A stretch of DNA of 15,155 nt from Myxococcales bacterium UBA5297 (GTDB taxonomy: Bacteria > Myxococcota > Myxococcia > Myxococcales > UBA5297). Of this stretch, positions 1 through 6,248 are shown piece after piece. Each line of letters begins with the position of its first letter. The stretch's first letter is position 1. The notes below the pieces were generated by a model. That model ran no database searches, was not told the DNA's origin, and saw nothing but the letters and a program-made list of their open reading frames with translations. The stretch covers positions 12,376 to 27,530 of the forward strand of contig DHSB01000022.1 in assembly GCA_002408385.1 (NCBI GenBank), given 5' to 3'. The translations under genes and the position numbers were made by a program.

Positions 1-1594
1 TGGCCACCGACAGGGCGTAGGCCTCTGACCGGGCCTGCGGCGAGGCGAGCGGCTCGAGCGCGGCGATGGCCTGACGCGAGAACGCCAGCCGCCAGCGCGC
101 CAGCTCGGTACCGCGCGCCTCGACCACGGCCATCGCTTCGCTCTGGCGTTCGTCCCCGACGCCGAGCTCCTGCTTCGCTTCGGAGAAGGTCCCGAGGGCC
201 TCGGGACGGGCGAGCGTCGCGTCGAGCCGCGCGACGAGCGCGTCGAGGTCGGCGGGCGAGCGGCTGAGCTGCTGGCCCTCGACCAGCCGGCGCTGCTGGC
301 GCATCTCGCGAACCCGCGCGAGGAAGAGCGTATCGAGCGTCGCGCTCGGAAGACTGCCGGCGATGCTCCGCAGGATCGCCTCCTGAACCTCGCGCCCGTC
401 TGCTTCGAGCGTCCCGGCCAGCCCGTCGAGATCGTCGGCGAGCGCGCGGCTGCCCTCGGTTGCGCGGTTCAGGCGCTCTGCGAGCTCGCCGGCCTGCCGC
501 TCGAAGCCCTCGCGCTCGACGAGGAAACCGACCAACTCGCCCGTCCCCGCGCGCTGCTCGATCTGCGTGAGCCGCTCGCGCAGGCGATCGAGCGCGGCGC
601 CCAAGCTCTGCAGCCGCGCCGAGTACTCGCGCAGCGCCATCCTCTGCTCGCCCAAGGTCGCCAGGCTGCGCAGCGCGGGTGCGCCCACTTCGTCGAACAT
701 CTGCGTGAGCCGATCGAGAAAGGCCTTGCGCGCCCGCAAGACCCGAAGCCGCAGAGACGAATCGGCCAGGCTCGCCTCGAGGTGCGCGAGCTGCCCGACT
801 CGCCGCCGCTCTGCCTCGGCGAGCGCGGCCTCGTAGGCGCCCTTGGCCTCCTCGAAAGCGTCGAGGGCGGCTTGATGCTCGGCGACGGCGGCCTCGTAGA
901 CGCGCTCGGCTTGAATCGCCGCCTGCCGGCGGCTCTCGTGCTCGGCGCGCTGCTGCTCGTAGGCGGCGAGCAGCTCGTCGTAGCGCTCCCACTCCCCGCG
1001 CAGCGCCGCACCCATCCGCTTCGGGCGCGCTGCCGATGGCGGGGGCGGGGGGACGGGCGGATCTCCGGTCTCCGGCAGCTCCGGCGCGCTCGGGGCGACG
1101 GGCGGACGATCGAGAACCTCGGGCCTGGGCGCCTGCGCCTTCGTCCGCAGCGCCGCCGCCTGCTGTTCCTGGAGATCGGCGTGCGCTCGTTCGGTCTCTT
1201 TGAGGAGCGCCGCGAGGTGGAGGGCCTGCTGACGAACCGCGACCTCGTCGTGCAGGGCGACGGTGAAGAGGGTGCGCGGATCGACCTCCTCCGCAAGTTG
1301 ACCCGTGAGCAGCGCCTCGAGGTGCGCCGCGAGGATCTCCTGCGACGAGGCCGACGGCGGGGTGGGCAGCCTGGGCTCGACCAGCTCCGCCGAAGAAACG
1401 GGCGCCTCCAGGACCGGCTCGGCATCGGCAGCCTCGGCCGCGCCTGCGCGAACGGGAACCGAGAGCGACGCGACGCCCAACGCCAGGGCGATCAGCCGCG
1501 CAGCGCCCAGAGTGGGGCCTGAGCCGCCCGGGCCCTCGCCCAGCCCTATCCGTCCGAACCGCCGGCTTCGCCGGCTTGGCCCTGGGTGCTGCAT
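1..1594 (-). CDS. Large exported coiled-coil protein, partial (C-terminus beyond left edge)
   Basis: I do not recognise the family. Reading the minus strand from the ATG at 1594-1592 gives an uninterrupted frame of 531 codons that leaves the window without a stop. A GAGGG lies a few bases upstream of the ATG. An unusually long, Arg/Gly-rich N-region (about 32 residues) precedes a hydrophobic stretch (LIALALGVASLSVPV, about 34-48) and a likely signal-peptidase site near VRA-GA, so export is inferred. A mature region rich in Glu, Gln, Leu, Ala and Arg follows. It has a Pro-rich linker at about 165-190, then long heptad-like helices (about 200-260) with repeated AYE/EAA segments. No membrane segment is visible. 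Exported coiled-coil regions like this occur in front of MscS/MscK-type channels, among other proteins; that is only a guess without the missing C-terminus. It is divergent from the TPR gene at 1853. Confidence 0.72.
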   Translation of the reverse strand, partial: MQHPGPSRRSRRFGRIGLGEGPGGSGPTLGAARLIALALGVASLSVPVRAGAAEAADAEPVLEAPVSSAELVEPRLPTPPSASSQEILAAHLEALLTGQLAEEVDPRTLFTVALHDEVAVRQQALHLAALLKETERAHADLQEQQAAALRTKAQAPRPEVLDRPPVAPSAPELPETGDPPVPPPPPSAARPKRMGAALRGEWERYDELLAAYEQQRAEHESRRQAAIQAERVYEAAVAEHQAALDAFEEAKGAYEAALAEAERRRVGQLAHLEASLADSSLRLRVLRARKAFLDRLTQMFDEVGAPALRSLATLGEQRMALREYSARLQSLGAALDRLRERLTQIEQRAGTGELVGFLVEREGFERQAGELAERLNRATEGSRALADDLDGLAGTLEADGREVQEAILRSIAGSLPSATLDTLFLARVREMRQQRRLVEGQQLSRSPADLDALVARLDATLARPEALGTFSEAKQELGVGDERQSEAMAVVEARGTELARWRLAFSRQAIAALEPLASPQARSEAYALSVA

Positions 1595-1852
1595 CTGCCC
1601 TCGCTCGACCGCCTCTGGAGGATGCGGGCATCAATGGTCGAGCCGGGCGGAGTCCAAGTCCAGAAGTTGGCCGGACCTTCACGCCTTGCTGGGCCGTCAC
1701 GCCCCCAGGGCAGACCGAAGGGGCGCTCTCCACCCTGGCCGCATTTGGACCGAAGAGGATTCGGGCTTTGAACTGCAGGCCGGCCCGGCACAGACTCGGG
1801 GAGGCATCGGGCCGGCGTCAGGGGCGCCCGCTCAACGCAAAGGGATCGCCAA

Positions 1853-2770
1853 ATGCTCACTCCAAGCATGCTCCTGCTGGCCGTGCTACTCGCCACTCCG
1901 AGCCCGGAGATTGCGCGCGCGCGCAGTCTCGAAGAGACAGCATTCGACCTGCAGCGTGCCGGCAAGTACGTCGAAGCCGAGAAGCCGCTCGAGGAAGCGA
2001 TCGCCATCTGGAAGAAGCTGCGAGGCCCCGAGGACATCGAGGTGCTGAACGACGAGATAAACCTCGCCGCCTCCTATCGTCGGCGCGGCGATGCCATGCT
2101 CGCAGTGGATCTTCTCGAGCGCGTCATCAAGACGCTCGATGCGTCCAGAGCGGAGCTCAAGCTGGTGAACCTGAGGCGCTCGGCCCTGAACAACCTCGCC
2201 GTCGCCTACCTCGACGCCGGGCGGTACGACGCGGCCCGGCGGACGCTCGGGTCTCTTCTGGAAGGCGCCAAGGGACCTCCGAGCGACGAGCGCGCACGCG
2301 TGCTCGACAACCTGGCAAACGTCGAAATGGAGCTCCGTCAGTACGAACGAGCGGAGAAGCACGCGCGACTCGCCCTGGCAGACTGGCGGGCCATGCTCGG
2401 CGAGGAAGCGCGGGACGTCGCCATCTCGATGAGCGTTGTCGGGACCGCGACCATGCTCTGCGGCCGACTCGAGGAGGCGCGCCCGCTGCTCGAGGGGGCT
2501 GTCGCGATGGCCGAGCGGCAGTTCGGCCGCGACCACCCGACCGTCGGCTCTCTCTCGAACCTGATGGGCAAGCTGGACCGTGAGACCGGGCATTTCGACT
2601 CGGCAGAAGCGCACTACCGGCGCGCGCTCGCCCTCGCCCTCAAGTCGGGCTTCACCAAGGATCATCCGATAGCGGGGGACGCGCAGCTCGGGCTTCGGCT
2701 GCTGGCCGAAGCACGGGCCGCGAAGAGCGCGACCGGGTCAGTATCGCCGCCGAAGCCATCCTCGCCCTGA
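1853..2770 (+). CDS. Exported tetratricopeptide-repeat (TPR) protein
   Basis: A 305-residue protein. The N-terminus is a short signal peptide (MLLLAVLLA core at residues 6-14, possible cleavage after ARA at about 22-24). There is no lipobox Cys, so the product is probably periplasmic. The rest is about six helical TPR units at roughly 25-57, 67-97, 110-142, 151-184, 191-225 and 232-265. Typical repeat residues are visible, for example NNLAVAYLDAGRYDAA, LDNLANVEMELRQYERAE and LMGKLDRETGHFDSAEAHYRRAL. The repeat style is the longer kinesin-light-chain-like form (TPR_10/TPR_12). TPRs are protein-binding scaffolds; the partner cannot be told and no catalytic domain is present. The start is supported by AAAGGGA at 1839-1845, 7 nt before the ATG. 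An in-frame ATG at 1868 is the alternative. It is divergent from the coiled-coil gene and has no obvious operon partner. Confidence 0.85.
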   Translation: MLTPSMLLLAVLLATPSPEIARARSLEETAFDLQRAGKYVEAEKPLEEAIAIWKKLRGPEDIEVLNDEINLAASYRRRGDAMLAVDLLERVIKTLDASRAELKLVNLRRSALNNLAVAYLDAGRYDAARRTLGSLLEGAKGPPSDERARVLDNLANVEMELRQYERAEKHARLALADWRAMLGEEARDVAISMSVVGTATMLCGRLEEARPLLEGAVAMAERQFGRDHPTVGSLSNLMGKLDRETGHFDSAEAHYRRALALALKSGFTKDHPIAGDAQLGLRLLAEARAAKSATGSVSPPKPSSP

Positions 2771-2806
2771 GCGTCCCGAGAGGCGCGTGCAACCGAAGCG
2801 CCCCTT

Positions 2807-3391
2807 TCAGCCTCGGTGGCCTCGATCGGGCGCGGGAGCTTTGCGGGCCGGCGCCTCTGACGAGGGCGAGGTCGCGAAGGCGATCGGAGCGCCCGCGGGG
2901 ATGCGCCCGGTCGATCTGCTTGCCCTGGGGTAAGCCGACGAGTCGGCCGTCGGCGCGACGCCCGGCGCGGCGTGGACGATCTCGTCTGGCACCTCTGAAC
3001 GCCGGCGCCACTCCTCATCCGCTCGCGAAGCGGATGAGGAAGCCGAGGAAATTGGAGTGCAGGACGAGCCGTAGAAGACGAAGAACAGGACGAGGGTCCC
3101 GGCGAGCGCCGACGGCCGCTTCTGGTGGCGCCAAAGGACCACACCGCCCAGCGACACGAGCGCGAGCTTGACCCCGACGAAGAGAACCGGGCGGCTCTCC
3201 GCCAGCCCCTTCATCAGCGGGTTGGCCTCGGTCGCGCGACCAGCGCTAATCCACGCGAGGCTCAGCAGGGCGTCAAAGAGATTGAAGACGACGATCGCCT
3301 TCAGCAGGGTCTCCGGCTTTCCCAGAGGCCGCTTTCCTGGAGGATGGGCGCGGCGTTCCGCCCGTTGGTCTTGTTCAAGTGATTGGCTCAT
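2807..3391 (-). CDS. Small DUF5658-like membrane protein, probably frameshifted
   Basis: Read straight through, the frame gives 194 residues. The first 108 look like a real small integral membrane protein: TM1 at about 29-50, TM2 at about 69-87 and TM3 starting at about 98. The segment FNLFDALLSLAWISAG followed by ATEANPLM resembles the D...G...E-NPLM signature of the DUF5658 family, whose function is unknown. After FVFYG (residues 104-108) the frame becomes an unlikely Ser/Ala/Pro/Arg-rich tail. One base added near 3066 would instead continue TM3 as VLHSNFLGFLIRFASG and stop at 3017-3015, giving about 125 residues and placing the stop inside a strong hairpin. I read this as a one-base deletion or a sequencing error. 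No good Shine-Dalgarno is visible. ATG 3391 is preferred over the in-frame TTG at 3406. Divergent from the lipoprotein gene at 3665. Confidence 0.6.
   Translation of the reverse strand: MSQSLEQDQRAERRAHPPGKRPLGKPETLLKAIVVFNLFDALLSLAWISAGRATEANPLMKGLAESRPVLFVGVKLALVSLGGVVLWRHQKRPSALAGTLVLFFVFYGSSCTPISSASSSASRADEEWRRRSEVPDEIVHAAPGVAPTADSSAYPRASRSTGRIPAGAPIAFATSPSSEAPARKAPAPDRGHRG
3012..3040. repeat. Perfect 12-bp inverted repeat, terminator-like hairpin
   Basis: The arms TCCTCATCCGCT (3012-3023) and its exact reverse complement (3029-3040) flank a 5-nt loop. On the minus strand the hairpin begins at the end of the frameshift-corrected DUF5658-like gene and contains its TGA (3017-3015). That is where a transcription terminator or 3'-stabilising stem would be expected. 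There is no U-tract after it on either strand, so intrinsic termination is uncertain. Confidence 0.5.
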
Positions 3392-3584
3392 CTGTCGCGG
3401 GCTCAAGGCACGCCCGCCGTCCGCGGCTGGGCGACGGATCGAGTCGGGGTCGAGGGGCGTCCATCCTACCGGGGTGCTCTGCGCGCGCCGACGGCGGTGC
3501 GCGCTCGGAGCCGCGCCAGGCCGTCGACACGCGAGCCGGATGACGGGCTGCGGCTCCTCCTCTTTCGCGCCTGCTCACAGCTCG

Positions 3585-3608
3585 CCTGCATTCTCGAGTG
3601 CAGGTTTT
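3585..3608 (+). terminator. Intrinsic-terminator-like hairpin in the leader of the lipoprotein gene
   Basis: CCTGCA (3585-3590) pairs with TGCAGG (3599-3604). Two further pairs (one of them T-G) close a CTCG tetraloop, and TTTT follows at 3605-3608. On the plus strand this has the form of a short intrinsic terminator. It ends 56 nt before the TTG start of the lipoprotein gene, and no plus-strand gene lies upstream. It is either a leader attenuator, a block to stray transcription, or chance. Confidence 0.35.
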
Positions 3609-3652
3609 CCTCTGACCGCAGACCGGGCAAAATGGCGGACGTTCCACGCCTC

Positions 3653-3667
3653 AAGGAGCCGCCTTTG
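3653..3667 (+). promoter_or_regulatory. Shine-Dalgarno and TTG start that decide the lipoprotein start
   Basis: AAGGAG at 3653-3658 lies 6 nt before TTG 3665-3667. Starting there gives a compact lipoprotein signal (MFRRPVLLLMPALLFAAC). The in-frame ATG at 3632 has no Shine-Dalgarno and would add an 11-residue non-signal extension. Confidence 0.7.
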
Positions 3668-4759
3668 TTCCGCCGACCAGTCCTCCTGCTGATGCCCGCT
3701 CTCCTCTTCGCCGCCTGCGGCGGGGACGTGAGCGTCACGACCGCGCCCGACGCCGGACGCGGTGACTCGGGGTCGGGCTCGGCCCTCGATGCATCCACGG
3801 CCGAAGACGCAGCCATCGCCGAGGACGCGGGAGCTGTCATTGAGGACGGCGGCGAGGCTCCACTCTCCGATGCCGGGCTTCCGCCTGAGGACGCAGGGAC
3901 GCTTCCCGAGTGCGTGTCCGGCCAGAGTGAGACCGTGCCCTGCGGCGCATGCGAGACGGGCACCCGGAAACGAATCTGCCAGGCGGGCACCTGGGCTGCA
4001 TGGAGCGGTTGCGTGGGCGAGGATTCTCGATTCCCCTACACGCGCTCGGGTGATCCGGTCTGCCCTCCCTACAACCGCCCCGCGGTCTTCTTCTCGCCGC
4101 ATCCCGACGACGAGTCGCTGGCGATGGCCGGCGCGATCCGCGCGCACGTGCTCGCGGGCCGCGACGTCTTCATTGAGCTGCTGACCAAGGGCACGGCCTC
4201 CGGAGTTCGGACCGTGATCAACAACGGTGCCACCTGCGCCTGGCACAGCGGCACGCATTCCTACAACCTGACGCCTGAACAATTCGGCGAGGCGCGGGTC
4301 CGCGAGCTCACCGAGGCCATCTCCCCGCTCGGCATCGAAGGGTTCTTTGTCAGCGATTTCGAGGACGGCGCGCTCCAAGCCTCCGAGGTGAACGGGCGCA
4401 TCCAGTTCTGGCTCGACTACGGCGGCCAGGGTCTCTCGCTCAAGGGCACCGCGGGCGCAGAAGACCCGACCAGCCCAGGCGGCAGCCCTCACCGCGACCA
4501 CGCGACGCTCTGGAATGCACTGCTCGCCTCGGGCTTCGGCGACGTGCGCGGCTACCTCGTCTCGCACTACGTCACCGGCGCGGGCTCGCCGGGCGCGACC
4601 GCCGACATCTCCGCGGTCTGCGACGACAAGCGCAACGCGCTCGGCGCCTACAAGATCTGGAGCCCCGCGGCCGGCCACTACGGCATCGGCTACCACAGCG
4701 TTCCCCGCCTGTTCGACGCGGCGAACACCAACTGCGTCGAGTACGTGGTCTATCCCTGA
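3665..4759 (+). CDS. PIG-L/LmbE-family deacetylase lipoprotein
   Basis: A predicted 364-residue lipoprotein. Lipobox LFAAC places the lipidated Cys at residue 18, so the product should be membrane-anchored on the periplasmic or outer side. An Asp/Ala/Glu-rich, low-complexity linker follows to about residue 78. A short Cys-rich segment (about 80-120, with six Cys: ECVSG, PCGACETGTRKRICQ, WSGC) resembles the small TSP-like modules seen in myxobacterial surface proteins. The catalytic domain starts at about 137 with FFSPHPDDES. H146-P-D-D149-E is the PIG-L/LmbE zinc-binding and catalytic motif, and HRDH (276-279) supplies the later His ligand motif. Family members remove N-acetyl groups from GlcNAc-containing substrates using zinc; the substrate here is unknown. 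The gene stands alone, with 246 bp to the next gene. Start choice rests on AAGGAG before TTG 3665. Confidence 0.85.
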   Translation: MFRRPVLLLMPALLFAACGGDVSVTTAPDAGRGDSGSGSALDASTAEDAAIAEDAGAVIEDGGEAPLSDAGLPPEDAGTLPECVSGQSETVPCGACETGTRKRICQAGTWAAWSGCVGEDSRFPYTRSGDPVCPPYNRPAVFFSPHPDDESLAMAGAIRAHVLAGRDVFIELLTKGTASGVRTVINNGATCAWHSGTHSYNLTPEQFGEARVRELTEAISPLGIEGFFVSDFEDGALQASEVNGRIQFWLDYGGQGLSLKGTAGAEDPTSPGGSPHRDHATLWNALLASGFGDVRGYLVSHYVTGAGSPGATADISAVCDDKRNALGAYKIWSPAAGHYGIGYHSVPRLFDAANTNCVEYVVYP

Positions 4760-5005
4760 GAGGCGCGACCGCGGCTGAGCCTCTGGGGTTGGGAGTTAGG
4801 AGTTTGGAGTCGGTGGGGGCAGGCACTTGCCGGCCTCGGTTCGATTCCCTCCCGCCGCCAGCGCAGCCTCCCGGAGGACGAGTGAGGAGGAGTCGAGCGG
4901 CATGCGCCGGTCCGCGCGGGCGGGCGACTTCCCCGATGCAGGCTTGAAAAGCGCCGGCGCCCTTCCGACCTTGCGAGGGTTTTCACCCTTTCGCGAGGTG
5001 CCCCG
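4760..5005. other. Intergenic leader region upstream of the barrel-cupredoxin gene
   Basis: No gene is seen in these 246 bp. The lipoprotein stop sits in a weak 6-bp stem (4759-4764 with 4779-4784) that could aid termination but lacks a T-run. Three tandem degenerate heptamers GTTNGGA lie at 4788-4808. A 10-bp perfect palindrome GCGCCGGCGC is at 4951-4960. Just before the next gene a bulged hairpin (GCGAGGGT at 4973-4980 with ACCCTTTCGC at 4985-4994) abuts the Shine-Dalgarno GAGGTG (4995-5000). It could mask or present the ribosome site. No convincing sigma-70 promoter was found. Confidence 0.45.
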
Positions 5006-6085
5006 ATGCCTCCCTGTGCCCGCCGCTTCCTATTCGTCCTGACCGCCGTTGCCGTGGCCCAAGGGTTTCCGGCAGATGCCGCCGCCCAGTCGCTGCTGCG
5101 CCAGACGCCGAACATCCCCGACGGCCTGGCGGCAATCCCCTGGAACCTCTCCGTGCAGCTTCCCCTGCGGCTCACCGACACCCCGGCCGACGGCGTCGCG
5201 CTCAGAGACGTCACCACCCTCTCGTTCATCCTCGCTCTGCCGCTGCGGCTGTCGGTCGGAGGGCGGTATTCACCCTCTTCGACCGTGGTCAAGCGCGAGA
5301 TCGGCGAGCTCGAGCTCTTCGGGCGCTTCCTCGCGTTCGAGCAGGACTCGGGCAGCCCCGTCGATGCCGCGCTGCAGGTCGGCTACAACACCGTGGCCGG
5401 CAGCCTCGACGGCGAGCTGCGGGTCTCGCGCCGGTTCGGACCTCTTGAAATCATCGGCATCGGCCGGGGAATGACCGACGCCTTTGGCGAGGGCGAAGCG
5501 GGCCTCGCCGCGGGCGCCGGGGTCGTGCTGAGGCCCTTGCCCGGGAGCATCCCGGCCGCGCTCGTCGGCGACGCACTCTGGCTCTTTACGCCCAACCTCG
5601 ACGAGCAGCTCGTCTGGAGCGCGGGCTTGCAGCTCGCCCTGCCGCTCACCCCGCTCTCGCTCTCACTGCTGGTGGCCAACACGCAGACGACCACGCTCCA
5701 GGGCTCGACCTTGCCGAGCGACGAGCTCTGGGTAGGCCTCGAGCTGGCGTTCTCGATTCCCACGGGGGCCTACTTCGGTCTCCATTCGACGAAGGGCGAG
5801 TCTCGCGAGGCGACCCGGGTTCCGCCCGTCGAGCCGGCGCGCACCGAGCGCGTCGAGATCGAAGGCTTTGCGTTCCGGCCGCTGCGCCTCGTCGTCCCGC
5901 GCGGAACGACCGTCGTCTGGACCAACAGGGACAAGGTCGTACACACGGTCACCGCCGAAGATGGGGGCTTCGACGGCACGGTCCCGCCCGACAGGTCGTT
6001 CCAGCTCACCTTCGAGCGGCCGGGCAGCTACCCGTACTTCTGTGAGCCGCATCCGTTCATGAGAGGCGTGGTCGTCGTCAAATAG
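5006..6085 (+). CDS. Outer-membrane beta-barrel-like protein fused to an amicyanin-like copper domain
   Basis: 359 residues with GAGGTG 5 nt before the ATG. Residues 1-28 form a signal peptide (hydrophobic FLFVLTAVAVA, cleavage near AAAQS). Residues about 29-255 are made of alternating amphipathic strands with small, polar and aliphatic residues (SVQLPLRLTD, LSFILALPLRLSVGGRY, LWVGLELAFSIPTGAYFGL). This is typical of outer-membrane beta-barrels such as the DUF5777 type; the family call is uncertain. Residues about 270-359 are a clear cupredoxin. His313 in VVHTVT and the C-terminal cluster Cys346-x2-His349-x2-Met352 (YFCEPHPFMRG) match the four ligands of amicyanin-class type 1 copper sites. 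Amicyanins shuttle electrons in the periplasm; here the domain would be tethered to the envelope. It has no sequence-evident electron partner next door and converges with the kinase at 6249. Confidence 0.8.
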   Translation: MPPCARRFLFVLTAVAVAQGFPADAAAQSLLRQTPNIPDGLAAIPWNLSVQLPLRLTDTPADGVALRDVTTLSFILALPLRLSVGGRYSPSSTVVKREIGELELFGRFLAFEQDSGSPVDAALQVGYNTVAGSLDGELRVSRRFGPLEIIGIGRGMTDAFGEGEAGLAAGAGVVLRPLPGSIPAALVGDALWLFTPNLDEQLVWSAGLQLALPLTPLSLSLLVANTQTTTLQGSTLPSDELWVGLELAFSIPTGAYFGLHSTKGESREATRVPPVEPARTERVEIEGFAFRPLRLVVPRGTTVVWTNRDKVVHTVTAEDGGFDGTVPPDRSFQLTFERPGSYPYFCEPHPFMRGVVVVK

Positions 6086-6121
6086 GGCGCGGACCCGACA
6101 CGGCGGGCCTCTCCCGCGCCC
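6085..6121. terminator. GC-rich hairpin after the cupredoxin gene
   Basis: GGGCGCGG (6085-6092) pairs perfectly with CCGCGCCC (6114-6121). Smaller stems are possible inside the loop, for example GCGGG with CCCGC around 6103-6117. It starts at the last base of the stop codon and lies between two convergent genes, the right place for a terminator. There is no T-run, so it is only a candidate. Confidence 0.35.
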
Positions 6122-6145
6122 GCGTTCACTCCGCCGCCTGCGCTG

Positions 6146-6175
6146 CTTCGACCCCGCTCAAGGAGAGCGGAACCG
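6146..6175. repeat. Short intergenic hairpin repeat, copy A
   Basis: CCGCTC (6154-6159) and GAGCGG (6165-6170) form a perfect 6-bp stem around AAGGA. The core GCTCA-AGGA-GAGCGGAACC matches the segment at 9064-9081 with two mismatches over 19 positions. Both copies lie between genes, which suggests a small dispersed element. It could also serve as the terminator of one of the convergent genes. Confidence 0.35.
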
Positions 6176-6248
6176 TGACCGAGTCGAAGAAGGATTTCTC
6201 GACGGGGCTTCACGACTCCCAACTCGCAGAGACACCGGCGATTCCGCC

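Noticed and set aside
469..1522. Open frames at 469-1425 (minus) and 782-1522 (plus) opposite or within the coiled-coil gene
   Set aside because: Both are Arg/Ser- or Gly/Leu-rich shadows. The other minus-strand frame is open from 1594 to the edge and encodes a signal peptide plus regular helical sequence.
1546..1594. Twin-arginine signal in the coiled-coil protein (SRRFGR)
   Set aside because: The residues after RR do not fit the S-R-R-x-F-L-K pattern and the hydrophobic core is too far away. An ordinary Sec signal is more likely.
2782..2808. Terminator after the TPR gene (GGCGC, 11-nt loop, GCGCC, CCTTTC)
   Set aside because: Only 5 bp of stem, a large loop and a short mixed pyrimidine tail; too weak to call.
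3575..4696. Minus-strand open frame of about 373 codons opposite the lipoprotein
   Set aside because: Shadow of the deacetylase gene, whose plus-strand frame has the lipobox, HPDDE and HRDH motifs.
4831..4860. tRNA/tmRNA-like 3' end (GGTTCGATTCC followed by CGCCGCCA)
   Set aside because: The T-loop string is right, but the five bases on either side pair at only two positions. The spacing to CCA is also wrong, and no matching 5' acceptor or anticodon arm lies upstream. At most a remnant; probably chance.
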